Source: Thermothelomyces thermophilus ATCC 42464
Taxonomy: Eukaryota; Ascomycota; Sordariomycetes; Sordariales; Chaetomiaceae
DNA length: 64,000 nucleotides
Assembly (NCBI RefSeq): GCF_000226095.1
Contig: NC_016475.1
Coordinates: 558,001 to 622,000 of the forward strand
Direction: 5' to 3'
Of this stretch, positions 43,179 through 56,641 are shown in pieces (positions within the stretch are counted from its first letter, which is position 1; the number at the start of each line of letters is the position of its first letter). The position numbers were made by a program, and so were the translations under genes. The notes beneath the pieces are model-generated. The model had not been told where the DNA came from. It made no database searches and worked only from the letters and a program-made list of their open reading frames with translations.

Positions 43179-46100
43179 GGCAATTTAGGTTCTTAATAGG
43201 TTCCTATAAGTTGTCTTCTAGTCTAAAATCAAGCTATTTGACTAGATATTGTAGTTCTCTGTTAACAATGCGTGAATTTAGAATTTCTTTAATGTCCTAT
43301 TCTTCCTCTTCGTCCTTTGCTTCGATATTTATAGTAATCTTGGCATCCTTTGGCGCTGGTTCTAAGAGTGAAATATAAAAAACGTCTGTCTATAGTCGTA
43401 TAGATAATAGTAACGATAGTCAATAGTTAGATGTCAAGATTCGCTCTTTAATAACGAATAGTCCTAATTTCTTAAAGTCTAGCTTCTTGCTTAGTCGTTT
43501 GGTTTATAGGTGTCGTAAGATTAGGTAAACTTTGTCTCCCCTCTTTAGGTAAGGTCCCTCGAGCCTATGTTTGTTATAGTAGTTCTTTATCCTCGTTTTG
43601 ACAAACTCGAGTTCCTTTTTGAGCTTTTTATATAGTGTGTACATTTGTTCTGCTTTGACTGCTGCTCTTGGCACCGTGATCTCTAGTCCTTGTCTAAGGT
43701 CTGCTTTATATCTATAGTTTGCGAAGAATGGTATGGCCTTAGTCGTTTCCGTTAGCGTCGTGTTATAAGCGAGCTATGCTATTGGTAATAGTATGACCTA
43801 GTCGTTTTGTTAGTAGTTGATGTAAGAATGGAGATACTGTTTGACGATTTGGTTTAGTCGCTCCGTTTGTCTATCAGTCTATAGGTGATATACTATTAAC
43901 AGTTTGCTATTAATGCTTAATCGTTGTATTAACGCTTGTTAGAACTTTAATGCGAATTTGGTATCTCTATCGGTGATCCATTCACGCGGCCAAGTATATA
44001 CTAATGCAACTTGCTAATAGATTACGTCTGCTAGCTGTTTAGCTATCTAGGATTCCTTATAAGGGAAGAAGTATACCTATTTAGTCAGGTAATCTACTAT
44101 AGTAAGGATACTATCATAGATCACTCCTATAGCTATATCCTTAGATTCTGGCAGCTTCGTAATAAAGTCTATTATGACCAAACTCTATAGTTTGTCAGGT
44201 GTTGGCAGTAGCTAAAGTAGCCTATATGGCTTATGTTGTGCCGTTTTGCTTTGGTTATAGATGTTATAGCTTTGTACGACTTCCTTGACTCGTGCCGTTA
44301 ACTGTAGAAAGTCGTAGTATTTCTTGACTTGTGTAATAGTTTTCGTGACTCCTTTATATCCTCCGAGTTTCGACTTGTAGAGTTCTCAAATCATTCGCAG
44401 CTATTGATCCCCGTTGTAGATATATACTTTGCCTCGGTACTGGAGTTTCCTATCTCTTTCTTCTACTCCGTTAGGTACCGGTAGTCTAGGTATTACTTAA
44501 TACTATATCTTGTTAATCCTTTTTTCTCGAAAGATTACGTAACATTCTAGGAATAAGTCGAGTAGATCATCTTTTATAGGTGTCTGCGTTTCGTGATATA
44601 GCGTTCCGTCTGCTTGTTCCTTAAACAATAGTGGTGTTATTTCTGTTTGTCCTTTCATGTGATCTGTTTGTCGGCTTAAGATGTCCGTTTGTACGTTTTC
44701 TTTGCCCTTCTTGTAGCAGATCTTAAAATTGAATTCTATAAGGAATTCTGCCTATCGTATTTGTCGTCCGTTAAGCTCCTTTATCATTATAAAGTATTGC
44801 AAATTCTTGTGATCTATATATACTTATACTAGTTTAATTGTACCGCTAAGGTATAGTTGCCATTCCTTGAAAGCTTTAACAATTGTAAGTAGTTCCTTAT
44901 TGTAGATCGGATAATTAAGACGTAGTCTGTCGAGCTTTTTTAAAAAGAAGGCTATAGGATATAGCTTTCCTTGTCTATCTCGTTGTCCTAATTGTCCTCC
45001 GATAGTATAGTCTAAAGCGTCCGTTTCTACCTCAAATAGCCTCTTAGGGTCCGGTAGTACTAGTACTAGGTCTTTAGTGATGGTATTATAGATCTATATA
45101 AATGCTTGCTCGTATTGTCTTTCCCATTGGAATTTAGCATTCTTCTTAGTAAGTTCGTGTAAAGGTCGTGCGATCACTCTAAAGTTCCTAATGAACATTC
45201 GGTAGAAGTTTGTAAATCTGATAAAGCTTTGTACTTCTATGACTATCGTTAGTCGTAGCTAATTCTTGATGGCTTTAACCTTTGAAGGTTTTATCTAGAT
45301 TTGTCTTAGGGATATTTTGTACCCTAAAAATACCGTTTTCCTAACGTAGAATTCGCTCTTTTCCTTGTTAACTGATAGCTTATATATATATAGCATGTCT
45401 AGTACTACTCTTACGTGTTTCTAGTATTTATCTATTGTCTTAGAGAAGATGAGTATATCGTCGAGATAATATACTGTAAATTTGTCGAGAAAGGGTCGGA
45501 TAGCTTGATTAATCAGGGCTTAGAACGTTACTAGCGCGTTTATAAGTCCGAATAGCATAACAAGGTACTTATAGTAGCTATAGGATATCCTAAAGGCCAT
45601 TTTCCACTCGTTGCCTTCTTTGATCTGTATATAGTTATAGGCTAATAGCAAGTCAAGACGCGTGAAATATTAGGCTCCTGCTAACTGATCTCGGAGCCGT
45701 GAGATTAGTGGTAATGGGTATCGGTTTTTCACGGTCTATTCGTTAAGTTACTAATAGTCGACATATAACTATAGCTTTCCATCTTTCTTAGGTATAAATA
45801 GGATTAGGTAGCCTGCTAGCGATGTCGATAGGCAGATATATCCTCTTTAAAGGTTCTCCTCTAAATATTGTTTAAGTTCTTTATTCTACGTCTAGCTCGT
45901 GTAGTAAATCTTAAAGAACTTTAGTTATGCTCCTTCCTTAAGCTTGATCTCGTAATCCTATAGGCCATGTTCTAGTAGCCCTTCTAGATGTTTCGGTTCG
46001 AATGCTAGGTGTCCTTCGTATTCCTTTAGTACTTCCCTAGTCTTGTCTTGTCTCTCGGTTTTCTAATAGTATGCGAACTTGGTTCTATCTATAGCGATGC

Positions 46101-49082
46101 TAGCGATTTCTCCTGTCTCGACCTACTACTCTAGTTATAGTGCTCTATATTCGTCAACGGAGAGAACAGCTATCGGCGGTTTAGCTCGTTCCTCCTATTA
46201 TATCGTCGTTATCGTTTTACCGCTTCTTCTAGAGTCTATAGTAGTCAGTCTATTATTGCCTGTCTTTTATGGTAGATCCGTGGGATATGCCTTTCCTCGA
46301 GCATTGTCCTCTTGTGATCCTTGTGTACTCCCTATCTCGCTAGTCAAATACGACTCTATTTAGGGTCGTAAGTGGCTACCATTCTTCTAGCTAATGTCCG
46401 GGTTATAATCTTTATACTATAGTAACCCTAATATTATATCTTTGTCATTGTCTATATCTATAATACTAAATACGACTGCTATAGTCTTCCTTACTATAGT
46501 AATATCAATTGGTTTGGTCTCCTTATATACCTATTACGTTAGAAATGGTCCTTTGACTATGCTATACTTCCGCTTTATTCTCTAGGGTATCTATAGCTAG
46601 TTTATAAGCGTCGGCAAAATCAGGTTTATCTCTGCTCTACTATCTACTAGTACGAGCATTTCGTGCTATTCCTATTGTGCTATTATCTATAGTCGTTTGT
46701 CGTGCCGTCGTCGTCTAAAGATTGCGGCGATTTCCTATGTTTCTGCCAGGAGGTCTCGATATAGTAGTCTCTTGTAGTAGTTCCTCTTGTACTGTGCTAC
46801 CACTTGCCGCTATATAGGCGTTAATGGTTTTTAGGCCCCTCGAAGGGCCCTGACCTGTTTCCTAGGTCAGTGTTGACCTCTTCGGTTATTTAGCTAATAG
46901 TAGCTTTATCTATCGTGCTTATTTCTATAAGCCATTAAGTGCTTGCGGCTTCCTACCATTAGGTCTGTTCCGCTTTCTGTTATATATACTATAGCTTTAT
47001 CTGAAGCTCCCGAATTCGTAACTTCTTTTCGTCCGTATGGTAGAGGTAATCGTTGCTCTAGCATAAGTCCTATATGTCTCGTCCTATTCCGTAGTACCTA
47101 GGCTAGGCCTGCTTTGGAACTATCGTAATGCCTTCTAGACTCTAGTCTTCAATCTTCCAGAGCAATTCGGCCGCTCTGTTTTCTATATCGTAGACCTACT
47201 CTATAGGGCGTAAGCTCCTGTCCTCATTTCCTTGTCAGGTTAGCCAGTGATTGTTTTCGAATTTGTCGCGGAAGTGGTATCGGCATTCGTATGCTATATA
47301 CTAGAACCAGGGCACTTGTGTATATGCTTCGTATCGAGGGTGTAGTTATATAGCGTTGCCTGGGAGGTATTAGAATTCTCTCCTAAATCCTTCCTACTGT
47401 ACGTAGACTATAGGTACTCTAATGCTAAGGTAGGAGTGTTTCTTCTAGTAGCTTTCCTATATATGCTTGTCTTTTCTACGGTTCGCGCGTATAAACTAAT
47501 ATTCTAGGTTCCGTACGTTGTTACTAAGTTGCTAATTGTCAAGGTACTCGGTATAGCTATTAGGTCTATTATATATTATAAGCTATTCTCCTTTGATAGT
47601 TTCTACGATATATTAGAGTTCCCTTGTCTCGTCCCTTATCTTATCGCTTTACTAGGCGAGTTAAGTCAAACATTTATCCTGTTTGTATAATTCCGTATTA
47701 AGCCGGAAAACTTCGTTATAGTACCCTTCGATTCGTTCCTAGAGGAATAGAACATTAGGTCTAGGTCTTTCGGTTCCTTAGGTGTCGGTCGTCTACGATC
47801 TATCCTGCCTTTGTATGATCGTGAAACCCCACTGTCTCAAGGCTAGGAGAGTCGAAATTAGTAGTACGTACTCTCTTGCCGTGTCCTATTTAGCGAGACT
47901 TGTCTCTAGGTTTATAGTGACTAGTTCGGAGTATAATACTTGTCTATCTTCTCTATTGCCGTCGTGTCCAAAACTGTCTATATTACTATCCTTATCTTTG
48001 TAGCTCGTGGCTATTACTTTGGTAACGTTCTTAGTAGTTTCATTAATATCTACAATTTCTTTTCTAGGGACTAGCTTCTACTCTTTCTTCGGGCTTCGAC
48101 ATTCTTGCTTATAGTGCCCTTTCTTTCTATAGTTATAGTAGGTAATATTAGACTTGTCTTTGGTCGTCTTCTTCTAGTCCTGCTTCTATATTATATCTAT
48201 ATCTATAGCTCTAGGGTATATCCTATACGAGGTACTGGCGTATGTCCGTTTTTTCCTATTGTTAGCCTTGACTATAGTTCTGTTCGTTCGACCTCGTTTC
48301 TGCTACTCTTATATATAGAGCCGATTATCGATTCTAATAGCCTATATAATATATTCGTCTAGAGTCTTAGGCCGATCGTACTTATATAGCTCATCTTTAA
48401 CCTTTTCCTTTAGGCTATTATAGAATAATTATATTAATGCCTCGTCGTTAAGCTAAGACTTAAATATGTCCCATCTAAACTATATAGTGTAGGAGGTTAC
48501 TAACTTAGTCTATCGGAGATTAGCAAGTCTTTCTTATATATAAATTTTCTTGTCTTTGTTACTAAAAACCTTCCGAAGCTCTTCTTCGAAATAGTTATAA
48601 GATTAGAAGACTACCTATATAAACACGTCTCGGTCGTCTTTGTCTTCCTTAGTGAGATAGTCGTTCTATATAGGCTCAAACTATCTAAGTGCCTTGCCCT
48701 CTAGTCTCATAGCTATATAAAGGACTTTGGCTTTTTCGTCCGGAAACTTGTCATTATTAAGCCGGAAGTAGGATCAGAGGTTTGTTAGGAATCCTATAAG
48801 ATCCTCCTTAGTTCCTCTATATTTGCCGGGTAGTTCGATCTTGATACGGCTTACTTTGACGGTCTCGAGTGTCTCGATTTTGGCGTAGGCCTCGTTAATC
48901 AATTTCTATAAATACTTTTCGCCGTTCTCGAGTTCCTTAATTCGAGCTTGAGTAGCCTTGTCTCTTTGGTCTAACTCCTAGATCTGCTGTTAGAGTTGAC
49001 TAAGCTAGGTAAGCAGTTATTTGGCTATGACGTCGATAGCTATATCGGTATCGAGGTCAAAGTCACCTCCATTCTAAACTAT
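43130..49082 (-). pseudogene. G4 gag-pol, RIP-inactivated but RT box intact
   Basis: The reverse transcriptase box is still YLDD at 45457-45468, unlike G1-G3. The zinc knuckle near 48075-48120 keeps CRSLKKE-type flanks. Integrase and chromodomain (about 43140-43300) are as in G1. The likely gag start (49080-49082) is ATA. Many Trp/Gln stops. Confidence 0.9.
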
Positions 49083-49109
49083 AACAGAACAAAGGGAGTA
49101 GTAATAATG

Positions 49110-49533
49110 TATGACGAACCTAACTTAGACTTCTTCTAAAAGGGTCTAGATAGAGGTAGGTAAAGCAGACAAGGGCGTAAGTCATCTGAGGGATTTGGTG
49201 AAGCTAAAGGGTTTATAATAACACTAGAGTTGTCTCTTATAGTAGTTAGTAATGCTTAGTATGAGTACTGTGATTGTGATTATTACCACTGGTGAACTCC
49301 TAGAGTCCACTATAACAAGTGACTATCTATATGTATATATAATCCTGGGATCACTAGCGGTCGTGGTGATCCTCTGTACTAGCTTACCTGGCTTACGACG
49401 TGAGCTAGTGATCCTCTGCTGGGATCATTCTTGCTAAGTGTGATCCTGTCCTGATTGGTCTATCATTCTTTGGCTTGATTGGCCCGTTTGTATCGGTGGC
49501 CCAGGCGGTAGCTGCATGTATATTTCTGTGACA
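49110..49533 (-). repeat. Right (5') LTR of G4, U3 type A
   Basis: TATGACGAAC...TCTGTGACA, followed by tctag. Confidence 0.92.
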
Positions 49534-49538
49534 TCTAG

Positions 49539-50199
49539 GCTAATAACCCTTACCTATATATAGATATTAAGAAAATTATAGGTTGTTATAATGCCGGCAC
49601 TGCCCTTACCTCCCCTGCCTGCTATAAGACTGCTAATTAGGGCGCCTGTCGTGTTATCCTAATGCCTAAGTTCTTTACGCTCTTCGAGGCTGCCTAGTCT
49701 AACTATTTGCCTAGATAGGCCGCCTTTGCCCCTGCCCTAGCCGTAAGTTCTTATCGTTCTAATAACGACTTCGCCTTAATCGCTATTATCGCCACCCCTA
49801 ATACCCCTACTTATTATAGTAATATCGTCTAGCCTACTACCGGCCCTAACCCTACCCTATAAGCTACTAGGCAGCTTATATACTATACTATAGTATAGAA
49901 CGATAGTATACTATACTAGATATAATATACGAACGAGAATATATTAACTTTAGTCAATATTAATGCTACCCTCGTCGCTTACGTCCTAGGCACGCCGTCG
50001 CCTACCTACCGCGCCTACTCGAGCGCCTCTACGCGCCCTATACCTATGCCAATTAACTTCGGCCGTTCCCGCGCCTACCGCTCTTCCTCGCCCGTCAAGC
50101 GCGCGGTATACCTAGTCTATATCCGCAATAACCCTACCCTCGCCACCATAACCATTATTTTAAAGGGGGAGGATAAGGAAGAGGAGGTCGTAGAGTAAG
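49539..50199 (+). pseudogene. E antisense ORF, 3' part (Cys-rich start)
   Basis: In frame with 41618-41985 after removing G4 and one tctag. It reads a Cys-containing part (GCYNAGTALTSPACYKTAN and GACRVI), then Ala/Pro/Thr-rich sequence, an Arg/Ser-rich part (FGRSRAYRSSSPVKRA) and an acidic end (EDKEEEVVE) before TAA at 50197-50199. Stops inside are only TAG/TAA. The Cys spacing hints at a metal-binding cluster like that of the G-family antisense ORF, but sequence identity is not evident. Confidence 0.6.
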
Positions 50200-50424
50200 C
50201 GCGTCGCGCGCTAGTTAGTATATTTGTTTTGTTTTTGTAATTAGACTATCTCTATAGGCACGTCTGTAACGTAGTCGCGACGCGTCTGCGACACGACCGC
50301 GACGCGCCTGCCGCTTGTTCGCCCCGGGTTCGCCTACCTGTACGAAAAATTTATATCGTTTGCTTTTGTACTCTCCCCTGCCTCCTATTCGTAATCGGTC
50401 TATTATAGTGATATATGTCTCTCT
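50200..50424. other. Convergent spacer of E
   Basis: GC-rich sequence (gcgcgtcgcgcgc, cgaccgcgacgcg) between the ends of the antisense ORF and pol. No gene seen. Confidence 0.5.
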
Positions 50425-53400
50425 ATTCCTGCTCGAACGCGTCGAACGCCTTAATGTTTTCTAGATTTTCTAACGGTTCCTAAGTTAGGGTGTTATATCC
50501 TTTCCATTTTACTAGTATATCGTGTTAATTTCCTCTCCCCTTCGTATTCCTAGCTACGAGGATCGCTTTTACTTTATATTCTTCTTACGGTAGTCCTTTC
50601 TAGGAGAGTTCTAATACCGGGTCTAGTTAAAAATCTAATATATATTATAAAGGTAGTAGGTTAGATGTAGTATACTTAATAAGGTTAATATGGAAGGTAG
50701 GGTAGAGGCTATAAGGAATATCTAGAGTTACTATTAGTAGCGTTAGTACTATAATCACTTCATACTTAGCGTTAACCTAGTTAAGTTTATAGCTAGGGCG
50801 GTTAGTCTTAATATTATATAAGGATAGCTATACTTTATCCCTTACTTTAAATCTTTTAGCTAGGCATTAAAAACGATTAGCATTTTCTTACTAACGCTAT
50901 TATATATATACAATGGCGGCCTAGGTCTATTCTATACCTTCTCTTGGGTAGTATAAGAAATTAGTAGCTTTTCCTTATAAGGTCGAGGTAGGAGCGTCTA
51001 ACAGGTTAGCAAACTATATTAGGCTTATATTATAATTATAGAGGAGGTAGCTCGCGCTTATCCTAGTTACTATTAAATTATAGTTATTAATCGTAAGCTA
51101 GTATATAGGTAGATATTTAGGCTAGTTATATTAGGCAAAGGAAACTATAGTCTATAAAATAGTCCATACCTCTTAATTTATACATTCCGTACCTCTATCT
51201 ATCTATAGATAATAGGCTATTAATAGTAGTTACTCGATCCCGATAGTCTTATAGGGAGTAGTCTAAAACTAGCTAAGCTAGTCCAAACCATAATTAGTAA
51301 TAATTCATATCAGAAATCCGTAAAACCGCCACTATACGTCCCGGAACCAGAGCATATACGCCTCGGCTCCTATCGAGGATATAGCTTCGAGCTAGACGTA
51401 CTTTGATAGCTGGTCGATGATCACTATAAGGTACCGGGGTAAATTCTCGTCTCGTGCAGGGAGATCGACTATAAAATCGATAGAAATCTATTTCCAGAAG
51501 CGGTCGGCGATAGGTAGGGGCTAGAGGAGTCCTTGTCGTAGTTAATATAAAACCTTAGCCCTTTGACATATATAATAGTTCCTTATAAACCTCTTTATAT
51601 CTAGGGATATAAAATCCTAATAGTAGTCCCGTTAGAGCATTTTAAATAGCCCGTTCCTCCCTAGGTAACCTGACATAGGGGAGTTATAGATACGTTAAAG
51701 GATAGTAGTAGTAAGTAGTTCCTATATAAGGAGCTAAAGTCTATCCTAGAACTGGAGAGTACCTTATATATTAAGAGAGCAGTCTATAATCTAGGTCTAT
51801 ATTATATTTGCTTCCTTTGGAAATTTTTAGGCCCTGTCTTAGATAGCCTAGAGCCGGTATATATAATGTTTGTCCTTGACAACTCCCTTATCCTATAAGG
51901 CTACTAGCTATTCGTCCATAAAATTAGTACTCCCCTTTGGTAGGTAGGATGCTTTAGATGACGTCAAGGAATCTATCGTATCTATCCGGATAGTAGGGAG
52001 AAGTTATACTATACGCTATACGTCTTCGGGAAAGTCTTGTTCGTGATGGGACAGGGCGTTAGGGTAGGACGCTTACGACCTAGGTCGGTAACGGAGCTTA
52101 AAGTTAAAGAGGGAGAGTATCTTGGCCTATCAAGCTTACCGCTTACTAATTAAATAAGGCTAGGAAAAGTATTTGAGGTTTTTATAGTTAGTTAAGATCT
52201 AAAAGGGAGCTATAATATTATAAAGCTCGGCTAACTAGGCCTTTAGGTATAAGATAATCGTAAGTAACTCCTTATTATAGATTATATAGTTCTATTTGGC
52301 TAGGGTTAGTTTCATAGAGTAGTAGGCTATAGGGTATAGGACCTTATCTTCTCCCTATTAGGATAGGCACCCTCTTAGCGCCATCCTAGAGCAATCTACC
52401 TTAAGTACCGTCTCCTATTTAGGGTCCTATTATATAAGGATAGGTTCTAATATAAAGGCCATCTTAAGGGCGTTAAAAGCCTTCTATGTCTTAGTCCCCT
52501 ACTAGAACGGGGTATTCTTATAGGTTAACCATATTAAGGGTTCTATTAGCCCGGAAAAGTTAAGGATAAAGTCTAAATTAGCAAACCCTAGGAAGCTTCG
52601 TACTCTCCAAACCTTCTATAGTACCTCCTACTCGTAGATGGTAGCTAGCTTTTTAGGGTCTAGGCAGACCTAGGCCCTTGCCTCTACGATATAGCTAAGG
52701 TACTTGACTTCTTTTATAGTAAACACGTACTTCTTAAAATCTAATGTAAGTCCTACTTTCTATAACCTTTGGAGCACGTCCCTTACTTACCTTATATAAT
52801 CTTTCTTACTACCTAAAGTATAAACTAAGATATTATTAAGGTATACCGTTACAAAGTCTCTAAACGTTAGGCCGAGAGCGTTATTAATATATCATTAGAA
52901 GGTTATAGATACGCCTATAAGTCTAAAGGGACAGATAAGCCACTTGAAGAGGCCGAACCGGGTCTAGAATGCTATTAAATGTTCGTAGCCCTCTACGATC
53001 TAGATACGGTAGAAGGCCGCCCGGACATCTAACTTTATAAACTACTTAGCTCCGGCTAGGAAGCAAAGCGTTTCCTTAATAAGCAGGAGGGGGTATCGAT
53101 CTTGCTTCATAATCTTATTTAGCGCTCGATAGTCAACATAGAACCTCTAACCTCCGTCCGCTTTCTTTACTAAGAGGACAGGGGTAGCGGCTAAAGAGGA
53201 GCTGGCTCGGATCTATCCCTTATCTAGCAAATCAACGACTTGCTTTCGGACTTCTAATAAATGATCCTATGGTATATTATAGAGAGGCCCCTAAGGAAGT
53301 TCGGAGATCTTTCTATCTAGGCCTTCCTTTAATTTGATATAATGATCGGCTACGCTATAATATAGGGGAAGTCTATTAGCTTTCTCCTTATTAAAGAGGT

Positions 53401-54060
53401 TAGTAAAGTCGCGAAGTTCGTCTAGTAAGGTAACCTCCAACTCTATACTAGGCCCTAGTTAGGTGCCCCCGTTCCCTGTGCTTTCTCTGTTAAATTGGCG
53501 TCTTAATTCTAGGATAGTTATCATTTCCTGGATACTAGTGACTAGGAAGGTGTTAGAAGTCTTCTTCTTTTATACCCTCTAAACTATGCTTATAAAGACT
53601 ATGCCTATAATTCAGGAGATTCCTATCTATCTTGACTATAAAGAGATCTTATAGACAAGTAATCCTAGTTACGTCCTGATTTTAAGGACACCTATATACG
53701 TATCTAGTTTAACCTCCTAGTATTTTATCTATAGAAGACCTAGTATAATATTATATATAAGTCCTGGGACTATATAAAATATAGCCTAACTCTTTTAGCT
53801 ATTAATATCCATCATAATATAGGCTATCCGAGTAATCTTCTAGTCCCGTTATAGCCTAGTCACTATCCTAAGGGTATATATAGTAGGCAAACTAATCTAC
53901 TTAATTCCAAACTTCTAGTATATTTTTTCACTAATAATACTATAGCTAGAATATTTATTATCTAATTAAGCGTTTATAAAGCTAATAAAGTTAATGAAGA
54001 TTAGAATAAAAAAAGGAGGTCTATCTATTCTTTTGCTAATCTCCATAAACTCGTCTTCTA
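50425..54060 (-). pseudogene. E pol: protease to chromodomain, RIP-inactivated
   Basis: The minus strand holds protease remnants near 53600-54000 (LDNKYSSYSIIS ... YNIILGLLW). Reverse transcriptase is at about 52560-53270 ([25 protein letters not shown]). Its box is YLNN in place of YLDD at 52832-52843, so both Asp are lost. RNase H is near 52300 and integrase at about 50700-52000 (SIDFIVDLPA near 51470). A chromodomain is at about 50430-50610 (DILVKWKGYNTLT-EPLENLENIKAF). Typical chromovirus order. Confidence 0.88.
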
Positions 54061-54229
54061 GGTAGTTATAGTCTTCTAGCCCCCTCGCGAGACTTTGCTC
54101 GGGGGCTACTCTTTTTCCTACTCGCTGTCTTCTTCGTTAGATAGGTCGTCGTCTTCCTTTTAATCCTTAGCCTCTAAGGTATTAATGTCGGTTCTTAGCT
54201 AGTTCTGCTATACCGGCCTTAAAGCAAGG

Positions 54230-55209
54230 GCGAAGTGACACTTAGTAATAAAGTAACCCTTCTACCTACATTAGATGTACGCTCCGGCCACCTATCGGGC
54301 TATACGTACTTCCGGACTAACCTATTTTGCCTATAGGGCGTTACCCCTACATTTTCCTGCCCTATCCTTGTTAGGTCCCTTCCTCTATAGGTTAGTATAT
54401 GACAAGTTAATTCTAGTTATCGGTATATCTCCTTCCGCGTCCTTCTCTCTCTACGGTTCGGGTGCTGCCTGCTACCTTTATATCTACTAATACTTGTTAC
54501 CAAGCTAAAGAGCCTCGAGATCTATAACAATCTTACGGTATTTCTTAACTACTATTATATAATTATCCCGGGGAATTCCTCGTCTAACCGCCATATATTT
54601 AAGTTTCGGAGAGAGGCATTATTATAATTTAATCAGGTATAGCTTATCGCTCCAAAAGAGACTACCTACCTTCGATAGCTTAGCCTTAAACCAAATAATA
54701 AAGGCGGTAAATGGTTTGTCATCTCTCTATCGAAGGAATTCTAGTTCTAATAGGGCTACCGTCTTCTTATAAAGGTTAGAGAAGATACTCTCGAGATATT
54801 AAAGGAACTCGGTTAGGTTATACCTAACTTTTAGGCCTATAGATTTATAGTAGGCCGTAACCTAAGTCTATACCTAGCGTATAAGGTTTCCCTAGATAAA
54901 GACCTATTAGTCGTAATTAGAGCCGATAAAATCTCTGTTAGCTATAAAGACGTGTTCTATTGTACTCTTCCATATTACAAAGAGTTCCTTTTTACCGTCG
55001 AAAGGTTGTCCGGTTAGGAGACGCTTTCGCTACGGCCGCTAAGCTTCAAGGGGCACCCTAGCCAACTTAGGGGTCAGGACAGGTTAGGTTTAGGATACTC
55101 GGAGAGTGTCGATCGTCGTGTTCTACTGTTCCACTGCTGCTTGAAGGGAGCGGACGAGCTCCTATAATTCCGCTAAGCCCGAGGGCCTATATGCCATCGG
55201 ATCTATCAT
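54230..55209 (-). pseudogene. E gag, RIP-inactivated
   Basis: ATG at 55207-55209 is intact (MIDPMAYRPSGLAELQEL). It is followed by the capsid-type sequence PFDGKKELFVIWKS and later KAKLSKVGSLF. The zinc knuckle near 54240-54290 has a Cys and a His changed to Tyr. Confidence 0.82.
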
Positions 55210-55267
55210 AATTACGTTATCGATAACTCCCTTAGGGAGTTACTACTAGTAAGGAAGGTAGTCGAAA

Positions 55268-55591
55268 TGTAATATACTAGCCTTATAGCAACTACAGATA
55301 AGCGTATAATATTCCATTCGATTACCTTAGAGAGGAAAAAGAGAAAGAATATAAGAGTTATATAGAGGGGCGCCTTTTAAGTGTATACGTTGTGACCTAG
55401 GTAGGGCCTGGTTAGGCTCTAGGTCAGGCCTTAACCGGGCCTTGGCCGCGTATCCACCAGACGAGTTACGAACGAGTAACGAACGCTCTGTAGACCCGTG
55501 GGGCGTGGGTAAGTGGGGCAGGGTGGGTCTGTTCTGTGCCCGGGTAAAGCCCGGGCATTGTCTAGCCCGGGTGCAGCCCGGGCCTATAACA
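55268..55591 (-). repeat. Right (5') LTR of E (324 bp)
   Basis: TGTAATATAC...CCTATAACA, the same length as the left LTR. Differences seen are transitions. Confidence 0.9.
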
Positions 55592-55596
55592 CCTAT

Positions 55597-56072
55597 AAGC
55601 CTAATAGACTAGTAGAGTAAGTAGGGCAAGAACTGATCTTATATTTAATTAAGATACTTAATAGTATAAATCTCCTTATAAAGCTCTAGTTAGAAAGCGT
55701 ATAAGTGGTAGCGTACTTATATATAATAAGCCTAAGCTATACTTACTCGTTTAAGACTCTTAACGAAGTACTTTATAGCTAGTTTGAATGGTATTTTTAT
55801 TAGTATAAACCTAGCTTAATAATTACATTAACTAGCAACTTATACCTAGACTAGAATAGTACCTTTATATATAGATACTAGGTATATATCCTCTATAAAG
55901 ATAGGGAAGCTAAGTAATATATAAAGGACTTTAAGATACTACTATATAGGCTAACAAGGTATCTTATAGGATATTATATATTTAATATCTATTATATTTA
56001 GATACCTAAGCTTAATAAGGTCATTATAACTTATAACGTTTGCTTCGATAAGAAGACTTTCTACTATCTAGG
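55597..56072 (+). pseudogene. Copia integrase, middle part
   Basis: Continues the integrase after E: ELILYLIKIL, then TYSFKTLNEVLY and DREAKQYIKDFKIL with RYLVGYYISNIYYIQIPKLNKVI, the usual copia integrase C-terminal region. It stops at ctagg, the G5 site. Confidence 0.78.
56068..56072. repeat. Left target duplicate of G5 (ctagg)
   Basis: Repeated at 63685-63689. Confidence 0.87.
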
Positions 56073-56524
56073 TATAACAAACCCAGCTTAGACTGCTTCT
56101 AAAAGGGTTCAGACGAAGGTAGATTGAGCGGGACAAACAGGCAGGTCGTCTGAGGGATTCGGTAAAGCCAAAGGGTTTACAACAACACTAGAGTTATCTC
56201 TCATAGTAATTAGTAATGCCTGGTATAAGTACTGTAATTATAGGTTGCTATCACTAGTGAACTCCTAGAGTCTACTATAACGAGTGACTATTTACATGTA
56301 TATATACTTCTGTCGATCGCTTATAGTCCCCTTCTATCCTATCCTTGGATCGCCTTTAGTAGCTAGCTATCCTTTGCTATCTTTCCCTTTTGGCAATTGT
56401 TTGCCTGTAGTAGCCTGTACTCCCTAGCGATCCTATATTAGCTTCGCTTCGTGCCCTTCTTGATTAGTAGCTTATTTAGCCTGCTATACCCTACCGGGTC
56501 GTGGTATATAGTTAGCTTGTGACA
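56073..56524 (-). repeat. Left (3') LTR of G5, U3 type B, 452 bp
   Basis: TATAACAAAC...CTTGTGACA. The R-U5 half is family-like. The U3 half carries the ccctaccgggtcg motif shared with the solo LTR. Confidence 0.92.
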
Positions 56525-56541
56525 TAATGCCCCCTCTTTAG

Positions 56542-56581
56542 GGCTTTCGACCCGAAAGCTTCTTATGACTTGTTTCAAATA
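56542..56581 (+). promoter_or_regulatory. Stem-loop and TTTCAAATA box ahead of the antisense ORF (G5)
   Basis: GGCTTTCG-ACC-CGAAAGCT (56542-56560) and TGTTTCAAATA (56571-56581), 61 nt before the inferred start at 56642. Conserved although this copy differs in both U3 and ORF. Promoter role inferred. Confidence 0.5.
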
Positions 56582-56641
56582 CCACTAATACCCCCTTTTC
56601 CCTAGTAGGTAATATCCTTCTTCCGCTAGCTTCCTTTTGCT

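Larger units (their letters stand above)
41986..49533 (-). mobile_element. Gypsy chromovirus copy G4, full length (7,548 bp)
   Basis: LTRs of 425 and 424 bp, with perfect tctag duplicates. It has type A U3 and type A antisense ORF, like G1 and G2. It is nested in element E, inside the antisense gene of E, which is itself nested in a copia element: three layers. Confidence 0.93.
40816..55591 (-). mobile_element. Gypsy chromovirus E (different family), with G4 inside
   Basis: Has 324-bp LTRs at both ends and a perfect 5-bp duplicate. Without G4 and its duplicate it is about 7.2 kb. The minus strand holds gag, protease, reverse transcriptase, integrase and chromodomain. The region between pol and the 3' LTR has a plus-strand (antisense) gene with its own TATA-like box. 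The LTR sequence is unrelated to the G family. Confidence 0.9.
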
